5,325 nt of DNA from Candidatus Aminicenantota bacterium (GTDB lineage: Bacteria; Acidobacteriota; Aminicenantia; Aminicenantales; UBA8522), in contig JAFGRZ010000238.1 in the NCBI GenBank assembly GCA_016934895.1, positions 1 to 5,325 on the forward strand, written 5' to 3'. This document shows, piece by piece, positions 1 through 5,089 of this stretch (position 1 is the first letter of the stretch; each line of letters opens with the position of its first letter). Under the pieces are notes generated by a model. It saw only the letters and a program-made list of their open reading frames with translations. It searched no databases and was not told where the DNA came from. The position numbers and the translations under genes were made by a program.

Positions 1-257
1 AGGAGTTTGAGGGCCAGCTCTTCGCCGATTTTGCGGTCCATCACCCGGTAGACCGTGCCCATGCCTCCGGAGCCGATCTCCTCGAGGATTTCGAATCGTC
101 CGGCGAGGACGCCACCCCGAACGAAAGACGCCTGAGGTCTTTCCAGGGTTTTGGTCGCAGAAGTGGCGAAGTCCGGAGCAGACGTCAGCCGCGTTCCGCA
201 TTTTCCGCAGTAAGTCAGCCCGGGGGGATTGGCGAACCCGCACTTCTGACAGTCCAT
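1..257 (-). CDS. Zinc-ribbon Ser/Thr protein kinase (Hanks type), N-terminal part, truncated by window edge
   Basis: Reading the minus strand from ATG at 257 gives 85 complete codons with no stop before the window edge, so only the N-terminus is present. The protein opens with a four-cysteine zinc ribbon (C3-x2-C6 and C17-x2-C20). A linker of about 30 residues follows, then the first kinase subdomains: a glycine-rich loop GSGGMGTVYR (62-71) and the subdomain II lysine in LALKLL (K84), which would position ATP. Proteins of this architecture phosphorylate Ser/Thr on partner proteins, often with a membrane-anchored or repeat-bearing C-terminal sensor. That part lies outside the window, so the signal sensed cannot be judged. 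An AGAAGG Shine-Dalgarno-like sequence (271-276) lies 13 bases before the start, which is slightly far. The gene is transcribed divergently from the DUF362 gene. Kinase assignment is firm; substrate and role are unknown. Confidence 0.9.
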   Translation of the reverse strand, partial: MDCQKCGFANPPGLTYCGKCGTRLTSAPDFATSATKTLERPQASFVRGGVLAGRFEILEEIGSGGMGTVYRVMDRKIGEELALKL

Positions 258-287
258 GGTTTAAGCCGTGCCTTCTTAATGAACAAA

Positions 288-316
288 AGCATAAAGGAGA
301 GGCGCGTCGAAGTCAA
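288..316 (-). promoter_or_regulatory. Sigma70-type promoter for the kinase gene
   Basis: On the minus strand a -35 TTGACT (311-316) is followed after exactly 17 bases by a -10 TATGCT (288-293). Transcription would start near 281, giving a leader of about 24 bases that includes the AGAAGG site before the kinase ATG at 257. Spacing and both hexamers are close to consensus. This is inferred from sequence only. Confidence 0.6.
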
Positions 317-394
317 TTTGGACGGAACTGAAGCACCGGCTTCCATTCATCGCGGGCACAATAAGCCTGGTTGTTTATTCCAGGTCTGAAAAAT

Positions 395-403
395 TGGTAT
401 AAT
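395..403 (+). promoter_or_regulatory. Extended -10 promoter for the DUF362 gene
   Basis: TGGTATAAT is a perfect TATAAT (398-403) with the TGn extension at 395-397. There is no good -35 at 16-18 bases; the nearest is TTGTTT at 371-376, with a 21-base spacer. An extended -10 does not need a strong -35. The predicted start near 410 gives a leader of about 58 bases before the ATG at 468. Confidence 0.6.
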
Positions 404-467
404 GCCCGGGTAACCCAATGTCCTGATGACTGCGAATCTGAAATTGGCCCGATAAGGAGATCGCTTC

Positions 468-1712
468 ATGAAGACGACCCGAAGGGAATTCCTGAAGAAT
501 TCGGCCGCGATCGCCGGCGGGACGGTCCTGCTCGGCCGCGCCGGATGGCCTTGGCCGACCGCCCAGCCGGCCGCGAAAAGCCGCCTTGTCTCCGTCGCCG
601 CCGATGACATCCTGAACGACGGAAAATACGTCCCGGACGTTGTCGGCCGGGTTTTCGCGGCGGGGATGAAGGAGCTGACCGGCCAGAAGTCGTCCGGCGA
701 TGCCTGGTCGTCCCTCTTTTCTCCCGATGACATCGTCGGGATCAAGATCAATTGCATCGGCGCCCCCCGGATCTCCTCCTCCCTGGCCTCGATCAACGCC
801 ACCATCGAAGGCCTGAAAAGCGCCGGAGTGAAGGAGAACAACATTATCATCTGGGACATTTTCGACCGGGTGTTCCAAAGGACGGGCCTGGCCATCAACA
901 AAAGTGCCACAGGCGTCCGGGTAATGGGAGCGTCGACGGAACCGGAAGCGATCGTGCCCTGGGTCCCGGGATACGACCAGGACGTCTTTGTCTCCTATGA
1001 GGATGGCACCATCGAGAAATACCGCGAGCTCATCGCCTCCGGATTCACCAAAGAGGGAACGCACCGCGAAATCTTCAACTCGGTGACCTGGCTGTGGACG
1101 CTCATCCGCCAGGGAAACGAAAAGGCGAAAAAGTACGACAAGGAGATCCGGCGGCTGTACATGGATTATGAGGACCGTGAGGGGATCAAGCGGATCGCCG
1201 AGGAAATCGCCGATGAGTTCAACGATGTGACTATCGAAGACGGCGATAAGTCCTTTTTCGCCGAGATCGTGACCAAGGACATCACCAAGCTCGTCAATAT
1301 CGCCGTCCTCAAGCACAACGAGGACAGCGGCGTCACCTGGGCCGCCAAGAATATCGCCCTGGGCGTCACCACGAACAAGGTCCGCTTTCACATCGATTAC
1401 TGCACCCGGGCGATCGCCGATATCCTGTCGATCCCCTGCCTGAGGGACAAGATGACCCTCCATATCGGCGAGGCGGCCAAGATCTCCACCGTCAGCGTCG
1501 CCGGCGCCCAGATCGCCACGGACAACCGGATCTTCTTCAGCCGGGATCCCGTGGCCATGGACCGGGTCGGGCTCGACATCCTCGAGGAGAAGAGGCAGGC
1601 CCAGGGCCTCGAATCCATCCGCTCGATCTCAACCCATGTGGCCGCCTGCGCCGCCAAGGGCCTCGGCACCGATGACCTCTCCCGAATCGACTGGCGGGCG
1701 ATCAAGGCCTGA
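468..1712 (+). CDS. Tat-exported DUF362 domain-containing protein
   Basis: The 414-residue product begins with a twin-arginine signal: TRREFLK (4-10) precedes a short hydrophobic stretch NSAAIAGGTVLLG (11-23), so it is probably exported folded through the Tat system. The mature part matches the DUF362 pattern as I know it. It has an early DDIVGIKIN block (87-95), a VLKHN segment (280-284) followed by SGVTWAAKN (287-295), and a late SRDPVAMDRVGLDIL block (358-372), with the closing LGTDDLSRID resembling family C-termini. A highly charged, probably helical stretch lies near 185-250. I see no CxxCxxC ferredoxin cluster, unlike some DUF362 proteins; the cysteines (96, 312, 324, 394) are scattered. 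The start is set by AAGGAGA at 454-460, seven bases upstream. The biochemical function of the family is not established. The next gene has its own promoter, so this is probably a single-gene unit. Confidence 0.87.
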   Translation: MKTTRREFLKNSAAIAGGTVLLGRAGWPWPTAQPAAKSRLVSVAADDILNDGKYVPDVVGRVFAAGMKELTGQKSSGDAWSSLFSPDDIVGIKINCIGAPRISSSLASINATIEGLKSAGVKENNIIIWDIFDRVFQRTGLAINKSATGVRVMGASTEPEAIVPWVPGYDQDVFVSYEDGTIEKYRELIASGFTKEGTHREIFNSVTWLWTLIRQGNEKAKKYDKEIRRLYMDYEDREGIKRIAEEIADEFNDVTIEDGDKSFFAEIVTKDITKLVNIAVLKHNEDSGVTWAAKNIALGVTTNKVRFHIDYCTRAIADILSIPCLRDKMTLHIGEAAKISTVSVAGAQIATDNRIFFSRDPVAMDRVGLDILEEKRQAQGLESIRSISTHVAACAAKGLGTDDLSRIDWRAIKA

Positions 1713-1729
1713 CTTTTTTGCGACCGGCC

Positions 1730-1759
1730 TTGTCCCCCCTTTCCCAGTTGTGCTATGAT
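1730..1759 (+). promoter_or_regulatory. Promoter for the small basic protein gene
   Basis: A -35 TTGTCC (1730-1735) and a -10 TATGAT (1754-1759) are separated by 18 bases, and the -10 carries the TGn extension (1751-1753). Transcription would begin around 1766, inside the A8 run at 1761-1768. That leaves a leader of only about 17 bases, nearly all of it ribosome-binding site. Confidence 0.55.
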
Positions 1760-1782
1760 GAAAAAAAATTGAAGGAGGACTT

Positions 1783-1944
1783 TTGGCGAAAAGCAGACGA
1801 GCTTATAAGAGCGCAAAGCGCAGTAAGGAATTGAACCGCCTGCGAAAGCAGGAGAAAAAACGGCTTCGCCGCCAGGGCAAGCTGAAGGAAGAGTCGGAAC
1901 CCGGCGCCGAGCCGGCCTCCAGCGAAGATTCGTCGGGCGCCTAA
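1783..1944 (+). CDS. Small lysine/arginine-rich protein, 53 aa, TTG start
   Basis: A short frame starts at TTG 1783 and ends at TAA 1942-1944. It is preceded by a near-perfect Shine-Dalgarno AAGGAGG (1772-1778) with a 4-base spacer, and no ATG is available in frame. The N-terminal two thirds (about residues 3-37) are very rich in Lys and Arg in a helix-compatible pattern (AKSRRAYKSAKRSKELNRLR, then further KK/RR pairs). The last 16 residues are acidic and Ser/Ala/Gly-rich (SEPGAEPASSEDSSGA). There is no signal peptide or membrane segment. From memory, similar short KSAKRxKELxRLRKQEEKR proteins are annotated as hypothetical in Deltaproteobacteria and relatives. Nucleic-acid or ribosome binding fits the charge, but that is inference. 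A dedicated promoter and strong ribosome-binding site argue that it is a real gene although short. Confidence 0.72.
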   Translation: MAKSRRAYKSAKRSKELNRLRKQEKKRLRRQGKLKEESEPGAEPASSEDSSGA

Positions 1945-1947
1945 TCT

Positions 1948-1994
1948 CCTGAATCGAAAAGAGTTCTGCTCTTTCAGGCATCAAATCGCTTTTT
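1948..1994 (+). terminator. Possible weak terminator after the small basic gene
   Basis: CCTGAA (1948-1953) can pair with TTCAGG (1973-1978), and inside it AGAG can pair with CTCT around a TTCTG loop, with a 6-base bulge on the left side. A T5 run follows at 1990-1994, about 11 bases after the stem. The distance and the bulge make this a weak candidate only. Confidence 0.3.
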
Positions 1995-2066
1995 CTGCTT
2001 CCTCGATATCCTCCCCGCGGCTCATTATTTCCCTCCCCGACGGGCTATTGTGAAGACGGATGGTCG

Positions 2067-3194
2067 ATGATGGCGGTGCCGTTGTTTCTTTCAACCCCTC
2101 ATCTCTTCAATAAAAGGATGTTCCTTCGGGTCATCTGGCTTTGTCTTTATCTGTTGATTTCGGCCGTCCGTTTCCCGGCCTGGTCCTGCACCGCTTTCGT
2201 CATGCGCGGCGGAGGCACGGTTCTCCTGGCCAAGAACCTCGACTGGGCGATCGGGGACGGATTCGTGTTTGTCAACAAAAAGGGGGTGAGCAAAGAAGCG
2301 TTCAGCCTGGGGACACCCTCGCGGCTCCGCTGGACCTCGAAATACGGAAGCGTAACCTTCAACCAGTTCGGCCGGGAATTCCCGCTGGGCGGGATGAATG
2401 AAGCCGGATTGGTCATCGAGGAATTGAACGCTGGGGAGGGATGCCGTCCGACCGACAGCCTCCTTCTCCTCAACGAGTTCCAGTGGGTCCAGTACCACCT
2501 TGACAATCACCGCTCGGTCAAGGAAATGCTGAAAAATGATCCGGGACTAAGAATCTCCAGGCTCCTTCTATATCTCCACTATCTCGTCACCGACCGCAAG
2601 GGGAATACGGCCGTCATCGAGTGCGCCGGAGGGAAGATGACCTATTATGCGGGTGATGAGCTGCCGGTGCCGGTCCTGAGCAACAATGGCTACGCGGAGT
2701 CCCTGCGTTATCTCAGGCTCCACCGGGGATTCGGCGGCGACCGGGTGGTCTCGGGCGGTCCGGGATCCGGAAAGAGGTTCGTCCGGGCGGCGACCCTTCT
2801 GGAAGAATATCGGCTGCCGGCCCAGCGGCCTCTCCCTGACCATGCGTTCACAGTCCTGAAGTCCGTCGAGCAGGATGATACCCAGTGGAGCATCGTCTAT
2901 TACCTTCCGCGGCGCCTGATTCTCTTCAAGACCAAAGCGAACCGCCGATTGAAGATCATCAACCTGGGCTCCCTGGATTTTTCCTGCAAAACCCCGGCCC
3001 TTATGCTTCCGGTCAATACGGAGGCGGTCAGAAATTTGAGCCGGAGCTTTTCAGCCTATGATCCTGGACAAAATCGCTCGCTTCTGGATTTGGTCTTCGG
3101 CCGGCTCAAGGACATGGGCGAACTGGATGATCTCCCCGTCGATGACCTGATCAGCCGGATGGCGGGCTATCCGGAAACCTGCCGCTGCCGCTGA
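2067..3194 (+). CDS. Secreted linear amide C-N hydrolase (choloylglycine hydrolase / penicillin V acylase family)
   Basis: This 375-residue protein belongs to the Ntn-hydrolase group that cleaves non-peptide amide bonds (bile-salt amides, penicillin V, N-acyl amides) with an N-terminal cysteine. A hydrophobic signal segment (about 19-35) ends at AWS|C41, and C41-T-A-F is the classic start of the mature enzyme. Other expected family positions are visible: R47, NLDW with D59, GGMNEAGL with N111, VLSNNGY with N206/N207, SGKRFVRA (234-241), and TQWSIVYYL (272-280), which is close to the family's TxW[ST]xVYD but with Tyr in place of Asp. Two starts are possible. ATG 2067 has no good Shine-Dalgarno. 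ATG 2118 (M18) would leave a more usual 23-residue signal peptide but has AAAAGG directly against it. The protein is probably exported to periplasm or outside. The substrate cannot be read from sequence; nothing nearby suggests bile acids, so acyl-homoserine lactone or cell-wall amide cleavage are equally open. Confidence 0.88.
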   Translation: MMAVPLFLSTPHLFNKRMFLRVIWLCLYLLISAVRFPAWSCTAFVMRGGGTVLLAKNLDWAIGDGFVFVNKKGVSKEAFSLGTPSRLRWTSKYGSVTFNQFGREFPLGGMNEAGLVIEELNAGEGCRPTDSLLLLNEFQWVQYHLDNHRSVKEMLKNDPGLRISRLLLYLHYLVTDRKGNTAVIECAGGKMTYYAGDELPVPVLSNNGYAESLRYLRLHRGFGGDRVVSGGPGSGKRFVRAATLLEEYRLPAQRPLPDHAFTVLKSVEQDDTQWSIVYYLPRRLILFKTKANRRLKIINLGSLDFSCKTPALMLPVNTEAVRNLSRSFSAYDPGQNRSLLDLVFGRLKDMGELDDLPVDDLISRMAGYPETCRCR

Positions 3195-3219
3195 AGGATC
3201 AATCTCCCACCCCGATCCT
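3195..3219 (+). other. Small inverted repeat directly after the hydrolase stop
   Basis: AGGATC (3195-3200) and GATCCT (3214-3219) form a 6-bp stem with a 13-base loop, starting at the base after the TGA stop. A T5 run (3233-3237) lies 14 bases further on, inside the left arm and edge of the following element. As a terminator it would be poor. It may simply mark the boundary of the element. Confidence 0.3.
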
Positions 3220-3382
3220 GACCGTCTAACACTTTTTGACGAACGACAAGAGCGAAATGGGGGCATGACCGGAAAATTTGCGGGACACGATCCCATTTCC
3301 GGAGAAATGGGTCATGTCCCGATTTTCCGGATCGTGTCCTTTGATTCCGCTGGCCGGAAACCAGGAAAGCGTTAGACGGTCA
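3219..3382. repeat. MITE-like element with 17-bp terminal inverted repeats
   Basis: TGACCGTCTAACACTTT (3219-3235) is repeated in inverted orientation as AAAGCGTTAGACGGTCA (3366-3382), matching at 16 of 17 positions. The 130 bases between them contain no gene but do contain a large palindrome, listed separately. Short length, terminal inverted repeats and absence of coding sequence fit a non-autonomous miniature element or a repeat cassette in the gap between two co-directional genes. No target-site duplication is obvious. Copy number cannot be seen from one window. Confidence 0.6.
3261..3340. repeat. Imperfect palindrome of about 78 bp (REP-like hairpin) inside the element
   Basis: The centre is a perfect 8-bp stem CCCATTTC/GAAATGGG (3292-3299, 3304-3311) with a CGGA tetraloop (3300-3303). 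Moving outward, GGGACA (3282-3287) pairs with TGTCCC (3315-3320), and CCGGAAAAT (3269-3277) pairs with ATTTTCCGG (3322-3330). GGACACGATCC (3283-3293) is also matched perfectly by GGATCGTGTCC (3329-3339), so two alternative foldings compete. GAAATGGG also occurs as a direct copy at 3254-3261. Such repeats resemble REP sequences mobilised by TnpA/RAYT proteins, though no such gene is in the window. The transcript would fold strongly and could also stop or protect the upstream message. Confidence 0.7.
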
Positions 3383-3395
3383 GATCCCCCTCATC

Positions 3396-3423
3396 TTGAT
3401 TTGAGCGGCGTCTTGGATAAGAA
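3396..3423 (+). promoter_or_regulatory. Weak candidate promoter for the corA-like gene
   Basis: TTGATT (3396-3401) is followed after 16 bases by TAAGAA (3418-3423), the best pair between the repeat element and the gene. Neither box is strong. A small TTGGAA/TTCCAA hairpin (3431-3447) lies in the predicted leader, ahead of the ribosome-binding site GGAGG (3457-3461). I see no M-box or other known magnesium riboswitch. Confidence 0.25.
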
Positions 3424-3467
3424 TAAGGGTTTGGAAAGAGCTTCCAAGCCCGGAACGGAGGTCGGCC

Positions 3468-4382
3468 ATGCTGAGACGATACCAGATCATCAACAACAAG
3501 ATTGAAGAGACCGCCGGAGAGAAGAGCCAGATCATGGTCTTCGTCAGCCCCGACGACCAGGAAAAACGCCTGCTCATCAGCCAGTATGGAGTGGACGAGC
3601 ATACGCTGAATTCATCCTTGGACCCTGACGAGCTGGCCCGGCTGGAAATCGAGCCCAACCACATCGCCATCGTCTGCAAGCGCCCGAAGAGCTATTCCGG
3701 AGAGGACCAGCTCCTGTTCAAATCCATCACTCTGGGTGTTTTCTTTTTCGGCGAGGTCCTGATCATCGTTACAAAAGAAGACACGAACCTCTTCGAGGGC
3801 AAGCAGTTCCTCAAAGTGGGCTCGCCCCGCGAGGTCCTGCTCAAGCTCATCTACCGCTCGATTTTCCATTTTCTCGAACACCTCAAGATCATCAACCTTC
3901 TGAGCGAGGAGGTCGAGCAGAAGATCAACCGGGCCATGGAGAACCGTTTCCTGATCAACCTCTTCACGCTGCAGAAGAGCCTGGTTTATTACCAGAACGC
4001 CATCAACTCGAACAGCGTCCTTCTCGAGAAGATCCGGCACAACACCGCTAAGTTCGGGTTCACCACCGAGGAAACGGAGCTCCTCGAGGACATCGTCATC
4101 GAGAACAGCCAGTGCTACCGCCAGGCCGAAGTCTACTCCAACATCCTGGCCAGCCTGATGGATGCCCGGGCCTCAATCGTCAGCAACAATATCAACGTCC
4201 TGATGAAAACGTTGAACATCATCACCATCGCCATCATGGTGCCGACGTTCGTCGTTTCGGCCTTCTCGATGAACGTCCGGATCCCGCTGTCCACTCTTCA
4301 CAACGCCTTCTTTATCATCCTTGGGATGGGCGCGTTCTCCATGGCGGCTTTTCTTCTTTTCTGGAAACTCCGGAAGTGGTAG
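3468..4382 (+). CDS. CorA-family divalent metal transporter with SMN in place of GMN
   Basis: The 304-residue product has the CorA layout: an N-terminal cytoplasmic alpha/beta domain (about 1-110), a long helical region (about 120-240, including LLKLIYRSIFHFLEHLKIIN and the LMDARASIVSNNINVLMKTLN stalk), and two C-terminal membrane helices (about 245-266 and 280-299), ending in the basic tail KLRKW. CorA proteins form pentamers that pass Mg2+ or Co2+ through the inner membrane. The signature at the end of helix 1 is normally YGMN; here it reads FSMN (S267-M268-N269, codon TCG at 4266-4268). The following NVRIPL also differs from the usual loop. The substrate may therefore not be magnesium. The start is well fixed by GGAGG (3457-3461), six bases upstream. 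Family membership is confident; transported ion is open, so no gene symbol is given. Confidence 0.88.
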   Translation: MLRRYQIINNKIEETAGEKSQIMVFVSPDDQEKRLLISQYGVDEHTLNSSLDPDELARLEIEPNHIAIVCKRPKSYSGEDQLLFKSITLGVFFFGEVLIIVTKEDTNLFEGKQFLKVGSPREVLLKLIYRSIFHFLEHLKIINLLSEEVEQKINRAMENRFLINLFTLQKSLVYYQNAINSNSVLLEKIRHNTAKFGFTTEETELLEDIVIENSQCYRQAEVYSNILASLMDARASIVSNNINVLMKTLNIITIAIMVPTFVVSAFSMNVRIPLSTLHNAFFIILGMGAFSMAAFLLFWKLRKW

Positions 4383-4394
4383 TCATGTCATAGC

Positions 4395-4577
4395 GTCATT
4401 GCGAGAGAGCAAAGCGATCGAAGCATTCCGACGAAGTCCTCTCGTTAAGCTGAAGCCGCGAGCGGAGCGTGGCGGAAAGCGACATGGCGATCTCAACCCC
4501 AGCACGATGAGATCGCTCGCTGCGCCTGGGACGGCACAAAGCGTCGGATGGCTTCGCTTCCGCGGTGGCTCGGGATG
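4395..4577. repeat. Degenerate GTCATTGCGAG-type interspersed repeats in the convergent gap
   Basis: The 264-base gap between the convergent CorA-like and HIT genes begins with GTCATTGCGAGAGAGCAAAG (4395-4414), running on to GAAGCATTC at 4428. This closely follows an interspersed repeat I know from several bacterial groups (GTCATTGCGAG, then GCGAAGC, then AATC). Related pieces follow at 4459-4495 (GCGAGCGGAGCG, GCGGAAAGCGA) and, in opposite orientation, at 4508-4536 (TGAGATCGCTCGCTGCGCC) and 4545-4577 (GATGGCTTCGCTTCCGCGG). The inverted copies include a perfect 9-bp pair, GCGATCTCA (4487-4495) and TGAGATCGC (4508-4516), with a 12-base loop. The stem could act as a bidirectional terminator-like structure, but no T-run follows. 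I see no gene here. Confidence 0.6.
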
Positions 4578-4646
4578 GCCGTTTATGAATCCGACAAAGC
4601 ACAGAAAGAGAGGTGCTTGGGGACTGGGCGGGGATTCGTGAATAAC

Positions 4647-5009
4647 TCAGACCAAGGCTTGGCGTAGCCTTTGCGCATTCCCGGCCAGGTCTGTCCGGTC
4701 GCCTTTCGTCGCAGGATGCGGATAGATCCAGATGTGGGCATGAGGCACTTCGTCGCCGATGACGGTGCACCAGACGGCTTCGGTAAGAAAGGCCTTTTTC
4801 TGTGCTCGGGCGATACGGCGGGCCAGGAGCCAGTATTTGCCTTGAGGCTCGACGTCCCAGACCCAGCGTTCATGTTTCTTAGGAACGACGAGCGTGTGCC
4901 CCGGCGAGCGCGGGCGGATGTCGAGAAAAGCGAGGAAGAGGTCATCCTCGTAGACTTTTTCCGCCGGCCTCGTCCCGGCGATAATTTCACAGAATACACA
5001 GCTGTCCAT
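4647..5009 (-). CDS. HIT-family nucleotide-binding protein with HxHxW motif
   Basis: The 120-residue protein is about the normal length of a bacterial HIT-domain hydrolase/transferase, which binds nucleotides and attacks the alpha-phosphate through a histidine. It begins with the zinc-type CVFC (C4, C7), has the usual GHTLVVPKKHE block (37-47, H46 a possible further zinc ligand), and ends the domain with PHAHIWIYPH (89-98). H90 and the presumed catalytic H92 are present, but the third histidine of HxHxH is W94. The bases in this stretch read cleanly, and His to Trp needs several changes, so a sequencing slip is unlikely. The start ATG at 5009 is preceded by AAGGGA with an 8-base gap. The stop TGA of a short upstream frame overlaps the ATG by one base (TGATG), which could couple translation. 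Substrate (ADP-ribose, AppppA or aminoacyl-AMP type) is not predictable. Confidence 0.88.
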   Translation of the reverse strand: MDSCVFCEIIAGTRPAEKVYEDDLFLAFLDIRPRSPGHTLVVPKKHERWVWDVEPQGKYWLLARRIARAQKKAFLTEAVWCTVIGDEVPHAHIWIYPHPATKGDRTDLAGNAQRLRQALV

Positions 5010-5088
5010 CAGGAGCGTCCCTTCGTGTAGGCAACGCCGGCGGCCTTCACGTCCGAAAAGACGGCGCCCCCGACAATTTCGAGTTTGT
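5010..5088 (-). pseudogene. Possible 3' remnant of a coding gene, overlapping the HIT start
   Basis: On the minus strand the frame reading NKLEIVGGAVFSDVKAAG and then VAYTKGRS up to TGA (5009-5011) has GC-rich third positions like the neighbouring genes, unlike the AT-richer sequence upstream. There is no ATG, GTG or TTG in this frame until inside the inverted-repeat element, where TTG 5233 or ATG 5227 would give a 72-74 residue chimera. The simplest reading is the tail of a former gene, cut off by insertion of the element and still ending on the HIT start codon. It could also be a tiny real gene read from the element. I do not recognise the protein. Confidence 0.3.
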
Positions 5089-5089
5089 T

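Noticed and set aside
375..1463. A 362-codon open frame on the minus strand opposite the DUF362 gene
   Set aside because: It lies antisense to a gene with a clear Tat signal, ribosome-binding site and family motifs. Long antisense frames are expected in GC-rich DNA, and its translation shows no recognisable domain.
1755..1772. A 5-codon frame MMKKN with stop, just before the small basic gene
   Set aside because: The ATGs overlap the -10 box and lie upstream of the predicted transcription start, and there is no ribosome-binding site.
2025..2051. A promoter for the hydrolase gene (TTATTT and TATTGT)
   Set aside because: The spacer is 15 bases and both boxes are weak, so it is not supported well enough to list.
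3219..3382. CRISPR array or tandem repeat
   Set aside because: The repeats are inverted, not regularly spaced direct copies, and no cas gene is in view.
3383..3467. A magnesium riboswitch (M-box) before the CorA-like gene
   Set aside because: The leader after the repeat element is under 90 bases and shows only one 6-bp hairpin, with none of the conserved M-box elements.
3612..4040. A 142-codon minus-strand frame opposite the CorA-like gene
   Set aside because: It is a shadow of the codon pattern of the real gene, with no ribosome-binding site and low-complexity acidic, leucine-rich translation.
4321..4641. A 106-codon plus-strand frame across the end of the CorA-like gene and the repeats
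   Set aside because: Its translation follows the interspersed repeat and an out-of-frame CorA tail; there is no start signal or domain.
4671..5030. A 119-codon plus-strand frame opposite the HIT gene
   Set aside because: The HIT motifs on the minus strand are decisive; this frame is antisense shadow.
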